Positions 43,675 to 54,229 of a DNA stretch of 64,000 nucleotides are shown piece by piece. Under the pieces are notes generated by a model. It was given only the letters and a program-made list of their open reading frames with translations. It was not told where the DNA came from and did no database searches. Within the stretch, counting starts at the first letter, position 1. Each line of letters starts with the position of its first letter. A program made the position numbers and the translations under genes. Source of the DNA: Variovorax sp. J2L1-78 (lineage in GTDB: Bacteria > Pseudomonadota > Gammaproteobacteria > Burkholderiales > Burkholderiaceae_C); contig NZ_JASZYB010000004.1 in NCBI RefSeq assembly GCF_030317205.1, positions 372,001 through 436,000 on the forward strand. The letters are read 5' to 3'.

Positions 43675-44879
43675 ATGAGCGCCCTTGCTGTCGAACCCAC
43701 CTCGCCCCACGTCATGAACACCTACGGTCGCCTGCCGATCGCGTTGTCGCACGGCCAGGGCTGCCGAGTGTGGGACACGAATGGCCGCGCCTACCTCGAC
43801 GGGCTGGGCGGCATCGCGGTCAACACGCTGGGCCACAACCACCCCGAGCTGGTGCCCGCGCTGCAGGACCAGCTGTCGAAGATCATCCACAGCTGCAACT
43901 ACTACCACGTGCCCGGGCAGGAAAAGCTGGCCACCAAGCTGACCGAACTGGCCGGCATGACCAACGTCTTCTTCTGCTGCACCGGCCTGGAGGCCAACGA
44001 AGCCGCGCTGAAGCTGGCGCGCAAGTTCGGCCACGACAAGGGCATCGAGCGCCCGGAAATCGTGGTCTACGAAGCCGCCTTCCACGGCCGGTCGATCGCC
44101 ACGCTGTCGGCCACCGGCAACCCGAAGATCCAGAAGGGCTTCGGCCCGCTGGTGGAGGGCTTCATCCGCGTGCCGCTCAACGACATCGACGCGCTGAAGA
44201 AGGCGACCGAAGGCAACCCGAACGTGGTGGCCGTGTTCTTCGAGGCCATCCAGGGCGAAGGCGGCATCCACCCGATGGCGCTGGAATACATGCGCCAGGT
44301 GCGCGCCCTGTGCGACGAGCGCGACTGGCTCATGATGATCGACGAGGTGCAGTGCGGCATGGGCCGCACCGGCAAGTGGTTCGCGCACCAGTGGGCCGGC
44401 ATCGTGCCCGACGTGATGCCGCTGGCCAAGGGCCTGGGCTCCGGCGTGCCGATCGGCGCCGTGGTGGCAGGCCCGCGCGCCGCGCAGATCTTCGGCCCGG
44501 GCAACCATGGCACGACCTTCGGCGGCAACCCGCTGGCGATGCGCGCCGGCATCGAGACCATCCGCATCATGGAAGAGCAGAAGCTGCTCGACAACGCGGC
44601 CACCGTCGGCGCCCACCTGAAGGCGGCCCTGGAGCGCGAATTCGAAGGCCTGGCCGGCGTGAAGGAAGTGCGCGGCCAGGGCCTGATGCTGGGCATCGAA
44701 CTCGACCGGCCCTGCGGCGTGATCCTCAACCGCGCCTGCGAGGCCGGCCTGCTGCTGTCGGTGACGGCGGACAGCGTGATCCGCCTGGTGCCGCCGCTGA
44801 TCCTGAGCGTGGCAGAGGCCGACGAGATCGTCGCCATCCTCGCGCCGCTGGTGAAGGCCTTCCTCGAGGAGCCGGCGCC

Positions 44880-44883
<4 letters not shown>
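43675..44883 (+). CDS. argD: Acetylornithine aminotransferase
   Basis: A 402-residue class III PLP aminotransferase. Motifs: MNTYGRLPIALSHGQGCRVWDTNGRAYLDGLGGIAVNTLGHNHP, FFCCTGLEANEAALKLARKFG, YEAAFHGRS, FEAIQGEGGIHP, MIDEVQCGMGRTGKWFAHQ and the PLP lysine in PLAKGLGSGVPIGA. It makes N-acetylornithine in arginine synthesis and may also act on succinyldiaminopimelate. The next gene is argF, overlapping by four bases, which supports the arginine assignment. GGAG lies upstream of the ATG. Confidence 0.94.
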
Positions 44884-45815
<932 letters not shown>

Positions 45816-45830
45816 GAGCCCTGCGCCCGA

Positions 45831-45858
45831 CCTCCCCCGCCCCACCGGCGGGTGGAGG
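45831..45858. terminator. GC-rich hairpin between argF and the convergent ABC operon
   Basis: CCTCC-CCCGCC pairs with GGCGGG-T-GGAGG (11 base pairs with one bulged T, five-base loop), ending three bases before the stop of the convergent permease gene. No T-run is present, so it would be a rho-assisted or weak bidirectional terminator. Confidence 0.4.
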
Positions 45859-45860
45859 CC

Positions 45861-46676
45861 TCAGCGGATGCGCTTGCTGATGCCGGCAAGCCGTTCCATC
45901 ACGACCATCAGCACCAGCGTCACCAGCACCATCAGGGTCGAGACGGCGGCGATGCTCACGTCGAGGCGCCCTTCCAGGTCCTGCCACATGCGGATCGGCA
46001 GCATGTCGGTGGAGGCATCGCGCAGGAACAGCGACACCGGCACGTTGTCGAACGAGGACATGAAGCAGATGAACGCGCCCGCGGCCACGCCCGGCGCGAT
46101 CAGCGGCAGCGTGACGCGCCGGAAGGTGTACGCACGGCTTGCGCCCAGGCTGGCCGAACTCTCGAGCAGGGCCGGCGGCAACTGAGAGAGCGCCGCGACC
46201 GTGGTGCGGATGACGTAGGGCACGCCCACCACCGTGTGGCCGATCACCAGGGTCCAGAGCGACAGCTGGATGCCGATGCGCGAAAAGTAGATGAGCGATG
46301 CCAGCCCGAAGGCCAGCGCCGGCAGGATCAGCGGCGACATGAAAAAGGAATCGAGCACCCGCGCCATCGCCTTCTCCGAGCGCGCGATGGCCATGGCTGC
46401 GCCCACCCCCAGCACCACCGCGAGCAACGTCGATGCGCAGGCCACCTTCAGACTGTTGAGTGCCGCGTATTGCAGCTGGAAGGCGTCGGGCAGCGAGGCA
46501 TACCAACGCAGCGAATAGCCCGGCGGCGGAAACTTGAGCGAAAAACCGTTGGTGAACGACAGCACGATCACGATGACGGTCGGCGCCAGCAGCAGCACCG
46601 TGGCGATGACCGCGATCGCGCCGAGCACCCCCGTCAAGGCGACGGCCGAGCCTTCGTATTTGCGCCCGGCACTCAT
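45861..46676 (-). CDS. ABC transporter permease, PotC-like
   Basis: A 271-residue inner-membrane permease with six hydrophobic segments. The EAA loop SSASLGASRAYTFRRVTLPLIAPGV (near residues 175-200) contacts the ATPase. The sequence is of the spermidine/putrescine PotC type. The ATG at 46676 has GGAGG ten bases upstream; an ATG at 46742 that would overlap the PotB-like stop is less likely. Last gene of the four-gene operon ATPase-binding protein-permease-permease. The substrate is inferred to be a cationic or amide small molecule only from family and the hydrolase cluster next door. Confidence 0.9.
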   Translation of the reverse strand: MSAGRKYEGSAVALTGVLGAIAVIATVLLLAPTVIVIVLSFTNGFSLKFPPPGYSLRWYASLPDAFQLQYAALNSLKVACASTLLAVVLGVGAAMAIARSEKAMARVLDSFFMSPLILPALAFGLASLIYFSRIGIQLSLWTLVIGHTVVGVPYVIRTTVAALSQLPPALLESSASLGASRAYTFRRVTLPLIAPGVAAGAFICFMSSFDNVPVSLFLRDASTDMLPIRMWQDLEGRLDVSIAAVSTLMVLVTLVLMVVMERLAGISKRIR

Positions 46677-46734
46677 GAGGCAACCTCCGCCCTGCGGGCT
46701 GCGGTACGAGCGCCTTCGGGCGGCCGGGCGGCGC

Positions 46735-47595
46735 TCATGCACCTGCGCGGCTGAGCCGCCCGAGGAGGTTGAAGACGCTGACGCAGGCCATCACCGCGAC
46801 GAGAAAGACCAGCGAGATGGCGGCGGCGAAGGGCCAGTTCTGCAGCGACGAGGCCTGCTGGTAGATGTACATCGGCATGAAGAGCATCTGGCCGCCGCCG
46901 ATGAGCGACTGCGATATGAAGGCGGTGATGCTGGCCGCGAAGGTCAGCAGGCAGCCGGCCACGATCCCGGGCAGCGTGAGTGGCAAGGTGATCTTGACGA
47001 AGGTGCGCAGCGCGCTCGCGCCGAGCGCCGACGAGGCGTCTTCCAGGTTCGGATCGAGCTTCTGCAAGGCGGTGATGAGCGGCAACACCATCAGCGGCAG
47101 CTGCACGTTGGCCAGCGTGACGATCAGGCCGCCGCGGGTGTAGAGCAGTTTCAGCGGCGCATCGATCCAGCCGAACTCCGCCAGCACCGAATTCACGATG
47201 CCCTGGCGTCCGAGGATCACGACCCACGCGAAGGTGCGCACCACCACACTGGTCAGCAGCGGCATCAGGATGGCCAGCATCAGCAGCTTCTGCAGACTGC
47301 CGGGGCTGCGCACGTAGCACCAGGCCAGCGCGTAGCCGAGCAGCAGGCACAGCAGCGTGGTCTGCAGGCCGAGCCACAGCGTGTCGAACAGCACCGGCAG
47401 CGTGAAGCCGTCGGTCGCGATCTTCACGTACTGGTCGAAGCCGAAGGATTGGAGCTCCGGCGTGGCGTAGAAGCTGATGACGATCAGCAGCAGCAAGGGC
47501 GCCAGGAAGAACAGCACGAAGAACGCCGCCAGCGGCGTGGCGAAGGCCAGGCTGTAGCCGGTGACGGGCGGACCCTTGAGGACGGCGGCGGTCAT
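46735..47595 (-). CDS. ABC transporter permease, PotB-like
   Basis: A 286-residue permease of six segments. It starts in an AFATPLAAFFVLFFLAPLLLLIVISF first helix, and its EAA loop is EDASSALGASALRTFVKITLPLTLPGI. It pairs with the PotC-like protein 58 bases downstream to form the membrane channel. The layout (binding protein, PotB, PotC in that order) is typical of the polyamine/opine/phosphonate transporter family. Confidence 0.9.
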   Translation of the reverse strand: MTAAVLKGPPVTGYSLAFATPLAAFFVLFFLAPLLLLIVISFYATPELQSFGFDQYVKIATDGFTLPVLFDTLWLGLQTTLLCLLLGYALAWCYVRSPGSLQKLLMLAILMPLLTSVVVRTFAWVVILGRQGIVNSVLAEFGWIDAPLKLLYTRGGLIVTLANVQLPLMVLPLITALQKLDPNLEDASSALGASALRTFVKITLPLTLPGIVAGCLLTFAASITAFISQSLIGGGQMLFMPMYIYQQASSLQNWPFAAAISLVFLVAVMACVSVFNLLGRLSRAGA

Positions 47596-47621
47596 CGTGC
47601 GTGCTCGCGCTCAGCGCGCCA

Positions 47622-48665
47622 TCAAAGCTTGATCTCGCGGTTGAAGCGGTCGATCCAGGCGGCGCGGTTCTCGTTGATCTTCTTCCAGTCCTGGAAGACG
47701 AACTTCTTCTTCATCTCGGCCGTGTCCTTGGCCAGTACCTTGGCGATCTCGCCTTCCATCTTGACCTTGGCGTTGGTCGGCACGACCAGGTACGGCGCCT
47801 GCATCAGCTTGCCCTGCACCTCGGGCGACAGCGCCACGTCGATGAGCTGGGCGGCGAGCGCCTTGTTGGGTGAGTTCTTGACGATGTGGATGCTGGTCTT
47901 GAAGGCGATGGCACCCTCCTTCGGCGCCACGAATTCGACCGGCACGCCGCGCGCCTTGAGGATCTGGATGGCGTTGAAGTTGCCGGGGCTGATGTCGATC
48001 TGGCCCTGCTGGTAGAGCGCGGCCAGTGCGCCCGGGTTGGCGGCCACGGCGGCCAGGTTCGGCTTGAGCTTGTCGATGGCCTTGAAGCCTTCCTCGACAT
48101 TGCCTTCGCCGCCGCCGTGCATGCGCGCGATCTCGACCAGGAAGCCGGTGCCCAGCGTCGAATTCAGGTTGGTGATGCCGACGCGGCCCTTGTACTCGGG
48201 CTTCCACAGGTCGGCCCAGGAGGTCGGCGGCGTCTTGATCTTCTCGGGGTTGTAGGTCAGGCCCACCACCTGGAAGAACATCGACGGCCCCATCGGGTCC
48301 TGCGCCTCGGGGATCAGGTCCTTGTAGTTCTTGCTCGACGCCACCGGGAACGGCTCCACCAGGTCCTGCCCGATGGCGGTCAGCGCCGGACCCGGGTCGT
48401 GCAACATCACGTCGATCGGCGGGTTGTTGCGCGCCGCCGCGACCTTCGCGATCTGGTCCACCGAGAGCATCGCGTCGAGCAGCACGTCCTGGCCGGTGGC
48501 CTTCTTGAAGGCGGGCACCAGCACGTCGCGGTGCGCCTCTTCCCAGCTGCCGGTGAAGGTGGCGAACACCAGCTTGCGCGCCTGCGCCTGGCTGATACCG
48601 GGGAAGAGCTGCAGCGCGCTCAGCGTGAGCGCACTGCCGAGCAGGTGGCGACGGGACAGTTCCAT
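47622..48665 (-). CDS. Periplasmic substrate-binding protein, PotD-like
   Basis: A 347-residue solute-binding protein. The N-terminus MELSRRHLLGSALTLSALQLFPGISQAQA has an SRRHLLG motif and hydrophobic stretch, so export could be by Tat, with cleavage near residue 27. The mature protein begins KLVFATFTGSWEEAHRDVLVPAFKKATGQDV, a type II binding-protein fold, with the PNPEKI-like LTYNPEKIKTPPTSWADLWKPEYKGRVG segment common in PotD/extracellular family 1 proteins. GAGGTC lies near the ATG. The ligand is unknown. Confidence 0.9.
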   Translation of the reverse strand: MELSRRHLLGSALTLSALQLFPGISQAQARKLVFATFTGSWEEAHRDVLVPAFKKATGQDVLLDAMLSVDQIAKVAAARNNPPIDVMLHDPGPALTAIGQDLVEPFPVASSKNYKDLIPEAQDPMGPSMFFQVVGLTYNPEKIKTPPTSWADLWKPEYKGRVGITNLNSTLGTGFLVEIARMHGGGEGNVEEGFKAIDKLKPNLAAVAANPGALAALYQQGQIDISPGNFNAIQILKARGVPVEFVAPKEGAIAFKTSIHIVKNSPNKALAAQLIDVALSPEVQGKLMQAPYLVVPTNAKVKMEGEIAKVLAKDTAEMKKKFVFQDWKKINENRAAWIDRFNREIKL

Positions 48666-48714
48666 GGAAGACCTCGTGAAAGTGAGTGGGAGTGAAGAGA
48701 GACGGTGGAGGATC

Positions 48715-49803
<1,089 letters not shown>

Positions 49804-49815
49804 GCAGGACCTCCA

Positions 49816-49831
49816 TGCAATCGGCGTGCCA
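49816..49831 (-). promoter_or_regulatory. Sigma-54-like -24/-12 promoter (site a)
   Basis: On the minus strand the sequence is TGGCACG-CCGA-TTGCA, a close match to the RpoN consensus TGGCACG-N4-TTGCW, with GG and GC ten bases apart. It lies upstream of the PotA-like gene. The predicted start of transcription would fall at about 49805, only two bases before the ATG. Confidence 0.6.
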
Positions 49832-49835
49832 TGTT

Positions 49836-49846
49836 TTGTATCCAAT
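49836..49846. promoter_or_regulatory. ATTGGATACAA motif, site a
   Basis: TTGTATCCAAT on the plus strand (ATTGGATACAA on the minus). It is followed four bases later by the sigma-54-like element. The block up to that element closely matches the one before the amidohydrolase gene. Confidence 0.6.
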
Positions 49847-49967
49847 GTGCGCAGGCCGATCTTTTGGAGCATCCGCGTCGCACCGACGCCGCGTTCGCCA
49901 CCGTCGCTGAGACGGCGCAATCATCAGCTACGCATCACCGGCATGATTTGGTGCAATCTGGCACCGG

Positions 49968-49978
49968 ATTGGATACAA
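49968..49978. promoter_or_regulatory. ATTGGATACAA motif, site b
   Basis: The motif in the opposite orientation 121 bases from site a. The adjacent TGGTGCA (49949-49955), next to a GGTGC-N6-GCACC dyad, may be a further regulator site. The 209-base gap 49804-50012 between the two operons holds these elements and no gene. Confidence 0.55.
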
Positions 49979-50012
49979 CTTATCAAACAGATGCACCGAA
50001 AAAGGCGTGGGG

Positions 50013-51179
50013 CTACCCGGGCGATAACGGGCGCGCCGTCAGCAGGCGCAGCCCCATCGCCGTGGCGGCCGTGAGCAGGACCGCGAAGGCCGTCGTGGTC
50101 CCTGCCGCGGCACCGAGCGCGGCGAAGCCGATCGGCGCCAGCGCCAGGCCGGCGTAGCCGAAGAGCAGCACCGCACCGCTCACGGCGCCGGCGCGTTCGG
50201 GGCCGGCCAGCCGGGCGATCTCGGCGACCATCACGCCGTTCCAGCCGCTGGCGCTGAGCCCCAGCACGGCCAGCAGCAGCGCCAGCGCGGCGGGCGGCGG
50301 CACCCCCGGCCAGAGGAAGAGCGCCAGGCCGGCGGCACCCATCATCAGCCCGAGCACGCCGACGAGGCGCACCGTCGACAGGCCCGGCCGCTGCGCCACG
50401 CGGCCCCAGAGCAAGCGGCCGACCAGCCCCGCGGCCTGCATCAGCGCCACCCAGCCGGCCGCCACAGGCACCGGCAGCGACCAGTGACGCACCGCATGGC
50501 TCATGGTGAAGAAGTTGAGGCACACCTGCGTGGCCATGAACACGACCGTCGCGACCGTCAGCACCCGCAGCGCCGGCGATGCGGCGAGTGCGCGCAGCCC
50601 GCTCGCATCGAGGGCCGCGCCGGGCGATGGCATGGGGCGGACGGCAGGCGGCGCGCCGTCCACCCGCTGCAGCGCGAAGCAGCAGAGCGCCACGGCAAGC
50701 GCGAAGGCCGCGACCGCCCCGAAGGCCACGGCCGCGTGCACCAGCATCAGCGAAGGCAGCAGCAACGACCCGGCCACCGCGCCGATCTGGTTGCCGGTCT
50801 GGCGGATCGAGAAGACCCACGGCCGCCGGGCAAGCGGCGTCACGCGCGACAGCACGGCGGCGCTGGCGGGCGTCTCCGGCCCGAAGGCCAGGCCCAGCAG
50901 CACCGCGGCCGGCCACAGCGACCAGCGCGCGGGGCCCAGGCCGAGCGCATCGGCCACGACGCACAGCATCGCGAGCAGCACGCACACCATGCAGAGCCCC
51001 GCCAGCGGCAGGTCGCCGATGCGGCCGATCAGCCAGCCGGTCGCGAGCGACGACAGCGCGCCGACGCCGAACAGCGTGGTGCCCAGCCACCCCAGCGTGC
51101 CGAGGTCGACGCCCAGTTGCGGCGCCAGCACCGAGAGCGAAAACGCCCCCATGGCCACGACCGCCTGCACCGCCGTCAT
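50013..51179 (-). CDS. MFS transporter
   Basis: A 388-residue transporter of about 12 hydrophobic segments. It starts MTAVQAVVAMGAFSLSVLAPQLGVDLG, and GWLIGRIGDLPLAGL is the loop-2/3 motif A-like region, with LLWGRVAQRPGL the equivalent in the second half. Substrate and direction (uptake or export) cannot be told. It is the last gene of the hydantoinase operon, 29 bases after the racemase-like gene, so it may move the ring compound, a product, or an intermediate. Confidence 0.85.
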   Translation of the reverse strand: MTAVQAVVAMGAFSLSVLAPQLGVDLGTLGWLGTTLFGVGALSSLATGWLIGRIGDLPLAGLCMVCVLLAMLCVVADALGLGPARWSLWPAAVLLGLAFGPETPASAAVLSRVTPLARRPWVFSIRQTGNQIGAVAGSLLLPSLMLVHAAVAFGAVAAFALAVALCCFALQRVDGAPPAVRPMPSPGAALDASGLRALAASPALRVLTVATVVFMATQVCLNFFTMSHAVRHWSLPVPVAAGWVALMQAAGLVGRLLWGRVAQRPGLSTVRLVGVLGLMMGAAGLALFLWPGVPPPAALALLLAVLGLSASGWNGVMVAEIARLAGPERAGAVSGAVLLFGYAGLALAPIGFAALGAAAGTTTAFAVLLTAATAMGLRLLTARPLSPG

Positions 51180-51208
51180 GGCGGGCAGCGTGCGGCCGAG
51201 GGAGGTGG

Positions 51209-51961
51209 TCAGGGGGTCGCCCCCGGGCCGAGCAGGCGCGCGATGGCGTCGGGCAGGCCGGCGTTGGGCTTGACCGGCGGCGGCGCGAAACTGCCGCTGC
51301 GCGCCTTGCCCGGCGCCAGCGCCACCATCGTCTCCGCATGCCGCACGGCGCTCGACACACCGTCGACCACCGGCACCGGCAGTTCGCCGCGCACCGCGCG
51401 CGCCAGGCCCGCCAGCGGCGCGCCGGCGAGGATGATCACCTCGGCACCGTCCTCGGCCACGGCGCGTTCGCACAGCGCGCGCAGCGCCTCTGCATGGTCG
51501 GTCTGCACGCTGCCGATGCCGGCGAGCGGCTGGTCGAGCGCACGGATGCTCGCGAGCCGGCCGATCAGCCCGTTCGCTTCCACCACCTCGCGGTACCAGG
51601 CGCTGATGCGCTGCGAGATCGCGACGATCGAGAAGCGGTGGCCCAGCAGGCAGGCGCTCGCCAGCGCCGATTCGCTCAGCCCCAGCACCGGCACCGGCAA
51701 TGCCTCGCGCAGCCCGCCCAGGCCCGGGTCGCCAAAGGCCGCGACGATCACCGCGTCGTGGCCCGCCACATGCTCGGCCGCCACCTGCGCCGTGGCGTAG
51801 GCGCCGATCAGTGCTTCGAAGCGCGTCTCGATGTAGGCCACGCCGAAGGGCGCAGTCTTCATCGTGAGTTCGGTGCCCGGCGCGGCCGTGCGGCGGGCTT
51901 CGGCCTCGATCAGCGCCGTGACGCTCTCCGAGATGTTGGGGTTGATGATCAGCAGGCGCAT
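51209..51961 (-). CDS. Asp/Glu racemase superfamily protein, hydantoin-racemase-like, lacking both cysteines
   Basis: A 250-residue protein of the aspartate/glutamate/hydantoin racemase fold. It opens RLLIINPNISESVTALIE, as in HyuA-type hydantoin and allantoin racemases, and lies seven bases after a dihydropyrimidinase. The two cysteines that carry out proton exchange in HyuA are absent: the first region reads VIVAAFGDPGL (A75 where C is usual) and the second VIILAGAPLAGLA (G180 where C is usual). So it may be a non-racemising relative, a binding protein, or an enzyme with another base. The fold assignment is firm, the function is not. Confidence 0.85.
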   Translation of the reverse strand: MRLLIINPNISESVTALIEAEARRTAAPGTELTMKTAPFGVAYIETRFEALIGAYATAQVAAEHVAGHDAVIVAAFGDPGLGGLREALPVPVLGLSESALASACLLGHRFSIVAISQRISAWYREVVEANGLIGRLASIRALDQPLAGIGSVQTDHAEALRALCERAVAEDGAEVIILAGAPLAGLARAVRGELPVPVVDGVSSAVRHAETMVALAPGKARSGSFAPPPVKPNAGLPDAIARLLGPGATP

Positions 51962-51967
51962 AGGACC

Positions 51968-53389
51968 TCAGGCGGCGCGGCGGGCCGGCATCAGCGACGG
52001 CGCGCCGCAGGCCAGCAGCTGGCCGCGGCCGGGCTGCGGATGGAAGTCGCGGCCGTCCCACACCACCTCGCCGCGGGCCAGCGTCAGGCCCGGCCAGGCC
52101 TTCAGGCGCATGCCTTCGTAGGGCGTGTAGTCGACCTCGTGGTGCAGCTGTTCGTTCTTCAGGATGAAGTCGCGCTCGTCCCAGATCACCAGGTCGGCGT
52201 CGGCGCCGATCGAGATGCTGCCCTTGCGCGGATGCAGGCCGTAGGCCTTGGCCGGGCCGGTGGCGGTCAGCTCGACGAAGCGGTGCGGCGTCATGCGGCC
52301 GGCCAGCACGCCTTCGGACCACAGCAGCGCCATGCGCGTCTCGATGCCGGGGATGCCGTTGGGAATGTGGCGGAAGCCGACCTCTTCGCCGTTGGGCTTC
52401 TTGCCCTCTGGCGCGTCGAACTTGAAGGGCGCATGGTCGGACGAGAACACGGTGAAGAGCCCGTCGTTCAGCCCGTCCCAGATCACCTGCTGGTTCGCCT
52501 TGTCGCGCGGCGGCGGGCTGCAGACGCACTTGGCGCCCTTGTAGCTGTCGTCGATGCCGAGGTCTTCCGCCGTGAGGAAGAGGTACTGCGGGCAGGTCTC
52601 CGCGAACACGCTCAGGCCGTGCGCGCGTGCCCAGCGGATCTGCTCGACCGCCTCGCGGCCCGACACGTGCACGATCAGGATCGGCACGTCGACCAGCTCG
52701 GCCAGCGCGATGGCGCGGTGCGTCGCTTCGCGCTCCACCAGCATCGGGCGCGAATGCGCGTGGTAGCGCGGCGCGGTACGGCCGGCGGCCTCGAGCCGCT
52801 TGGTCAGCCACTCGATGCAGTCGGCGTTCTCGGCGTGGATCATCGCCATCGCACCCTGCTGGCGGGCGACGTCGAGCACGTCGAGGATCTGGCCGTCATC
52901 GAGCTTCATGTCGTCGTAGGTCATGTAGATCTTGAACGAGGTGAAGCCTTCGCGGATGAGTTCGGGCAGCTCCACCTTCAGCACCTCGGGCGTCGGGTCG
53001 CTCACGATCAGGTGGAAGGCGTAGTCGACGTGCGCCTTGCCGGCGGCACGCGCACGGTAGTCCTCCACCGCCGCGCGCAGCGACTGGCCCTTCTGCTGCG
53101 CCGCGAAGGGAATGACGGTGGTGGTGCCGCCGCAGGCGGCCGAGCGCGTGCCGGTGTTGAAGTCGTCGGCGTTGCGCGTGGGCGGCGGCATGGGCTGGTC
53201 GAGGTGGCAGTGCGCGTCGACGCCGCCCGGCGTCACGGCACGGCCGGCCGCGTCGATCTCGCGCACGCCCGGCCCGATGCCGAGCCCGAGCTGCACGATG
53301 CGGCCGTCGCGAATGCCGATGTCGCTGGTGAAGGTGTCGCTGGCCGTGATGGCCTTCGCGTTGCGGATGACGAGGTCGAAATCAGGCAT
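51968..53389 (-). CDS. Dihydropyrimidinase / hydantoinase
   Basis: A 473-residue cyclic amidohydrolase. Metal ligands are present: VDAHCHLDQP (two histidines), the carbamylated lysine in FTSFKIYMTYDD, HAENADCI, IVHVSG, and FSSDHAPFK with the last aspartate. Also seen are CPQYLFLT and the NGIPGIETRMALL substrate loop. The family opens dihydropyrimidines, hydantoins or related cyclic diamides; exact specificity cannot be read. Followed by a racemase-like gene, as in hydantoin clusters. It is in the middle of an apparent operon fed by a Tau-type ABC transporter. Confidence 0.92.
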   Translation of the reverse strand: MPDFDLVIRNAKAITASDTFTSDIGIRDGRIVQLGLGIGPGVREIDAAGRAVTPGGVDAHCHLDQPMPPPTRNADDFNTGTRSAACGGTTTVIPFAAQQKGQSLRAAVEDYRARAAGKAHVDYAFHLIVSDPTPEVLKVELPELIREGFTSFKIYMTYDDMKLDDGQILDVLDVARQQGAMAMIHAENADCIEWLTKRLEAAGRTAPRYHAHSRPMLVEREATHRAIALAELVDVPILIVHVSGREAVEQIRWARAHGLSVFAETCPQYLFLTAEDLGIDDSYKGAKCVCSPPPRDKANQQVIWDGLNDGLFTVFSSDHAPFKFDAPEGKKPNGEEVGFRHIPNGIPGIETRMALLWSEGVLAGRMTPHRFVELTATGPAKAYGLHPRKGSISIGADADLVIWDERDFILKNEQLHHEVDYTPYEGMRLKAWPGLTLARGEVVWDGRDFHPQPGRGQLLACGAPSLMPARRAA

Positions 53390-53425
53390 GGGGTGCGTCT
53401 CTTGAAGTGTGTGGGAGTCGACGGT

Positions 53426-54229
53426 TCAGGCGGCCATCCAGCCGCCATCGACCATGAGTTCTGCGCCCGTCACGAAACGGGCGTCGCTGCTGGCCAGGAA
53501 GAGCACGGCGCGTGCCACGTCGTCGGGCCGGCCCAGGCGCGGCCAGGGCGTGCGGCGCTCGGCGCGTTCCATCACCACGGGGTCGACGGCACGGCCGCCG
53601 GCACCGGTCTGGATCTTGCCCGGCGCCACCGCGTTGCAGACGATCTGCTGCGCCGCGTAGTCGGCCGCCACCTGGCGCGTGAGGTAGGCGATGGCCGCCT
53701 TGCTGGTGCCGTAGGCGAGGTCGCCAGGCGCCGCGATGATGCCGTGCTGCGACGACAGGTTGACGATGCGCCCGCGCACCTCGTCGACCAGCGGCTGCGC
53801 CACCATCTGCCGCACCGCGGCGCGGCAGCAGCGGTACACGCCCGACAGGTTCACGTCGAGCACGCGCTGCCAGTCGGCCTCGTCGAGCTCGAGCAGCGGC
53901 CGCGCGTGGCGGATGCACGCGTTGTTGACCAGCACGTCGAGCCGGCCGAAGCGCGCGACGGTCTGCGTCACCAGTGCGTCGACCTGCTCGGTGCGTGCGA
54001 CGTCGGTCGACACGAAGACCGCGTGCCCGCCCTCGGCGGCGATCACGTCGGCGGTCGGCGCGCCGCCTTCGATGACGGCGGTGGTCACATCGGACACGAC
54101 GACGGTCGCACCGTGCGCAGCGAGCATGCGTGCGATGGCACGGCCGATGCCCGACGCGGCGCCGGTGACGATGCACACCTGGCCGGCCATGCGGGCGGGC
54201 GCGATCGACGAAGAAGCGGATTCAGGCAT
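53426..54229 (-). CDS. Short-chain dehydrogenase/reductase
   Basis: A 267-residue SDR. Cofactor loop is TGAASGIGRAIA near residue 23, the NNAC structural motif is in LVNNACIRHARP, and the active site is NLSSQHGIIAAPGDLAYGTSKAAIAYLTRQ with serine, tyrosine and lysine. The C-terminal GAELMVDGGWMAA is typical of SDRs. An aspartate in VVVSDVTT suggests NAD rather than NADP. The ATG overlaps the epimerase gene by eight bases. Its substrate is unknown but its place implies oxidation of a hydroxy intermediate. Confidence 0.9.
   Translation of the reverse strand: MPESASSSIAPARMAGQVCIVTGAASGIGRAIARMLAAHGATVVVSDVTTAVIEGGAPTADVIAAEGGHAVFVSTDVARTEQVDALVTQTVARFGRLDVLVNNACIRHARPLLELDEADWQRVLDVNLSGVYRCCRAAVRQMVAQPLVDEVRGRIVNLSSQHGIIAAPGDLAYGTSKAAIAYLTRQVAADYAAQQIVCNAVAPGKIQTGAGGRAVDPVVMERAERRTPWPRLGRPDDVARAVLFLASSDARFVTGAELMVDGGWMAA

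Noticed and set aside
46677..46742. An earlier start codon for the PotC-like permease at 46742
   Set aside because: It would overlap the PotB-like gene and add arginine-rich residues that do not fit a permease N-terminus; the later ATG has GGAGG.
49950..49965. GGTGC-N6-GCACC as a full NtrC binding site
   Set aside because: The arms are in the reverse order and spacing compared with the NtrC consensus TGCACC-N5-GGTGCA. Only half-site similarity is kept as a finding.
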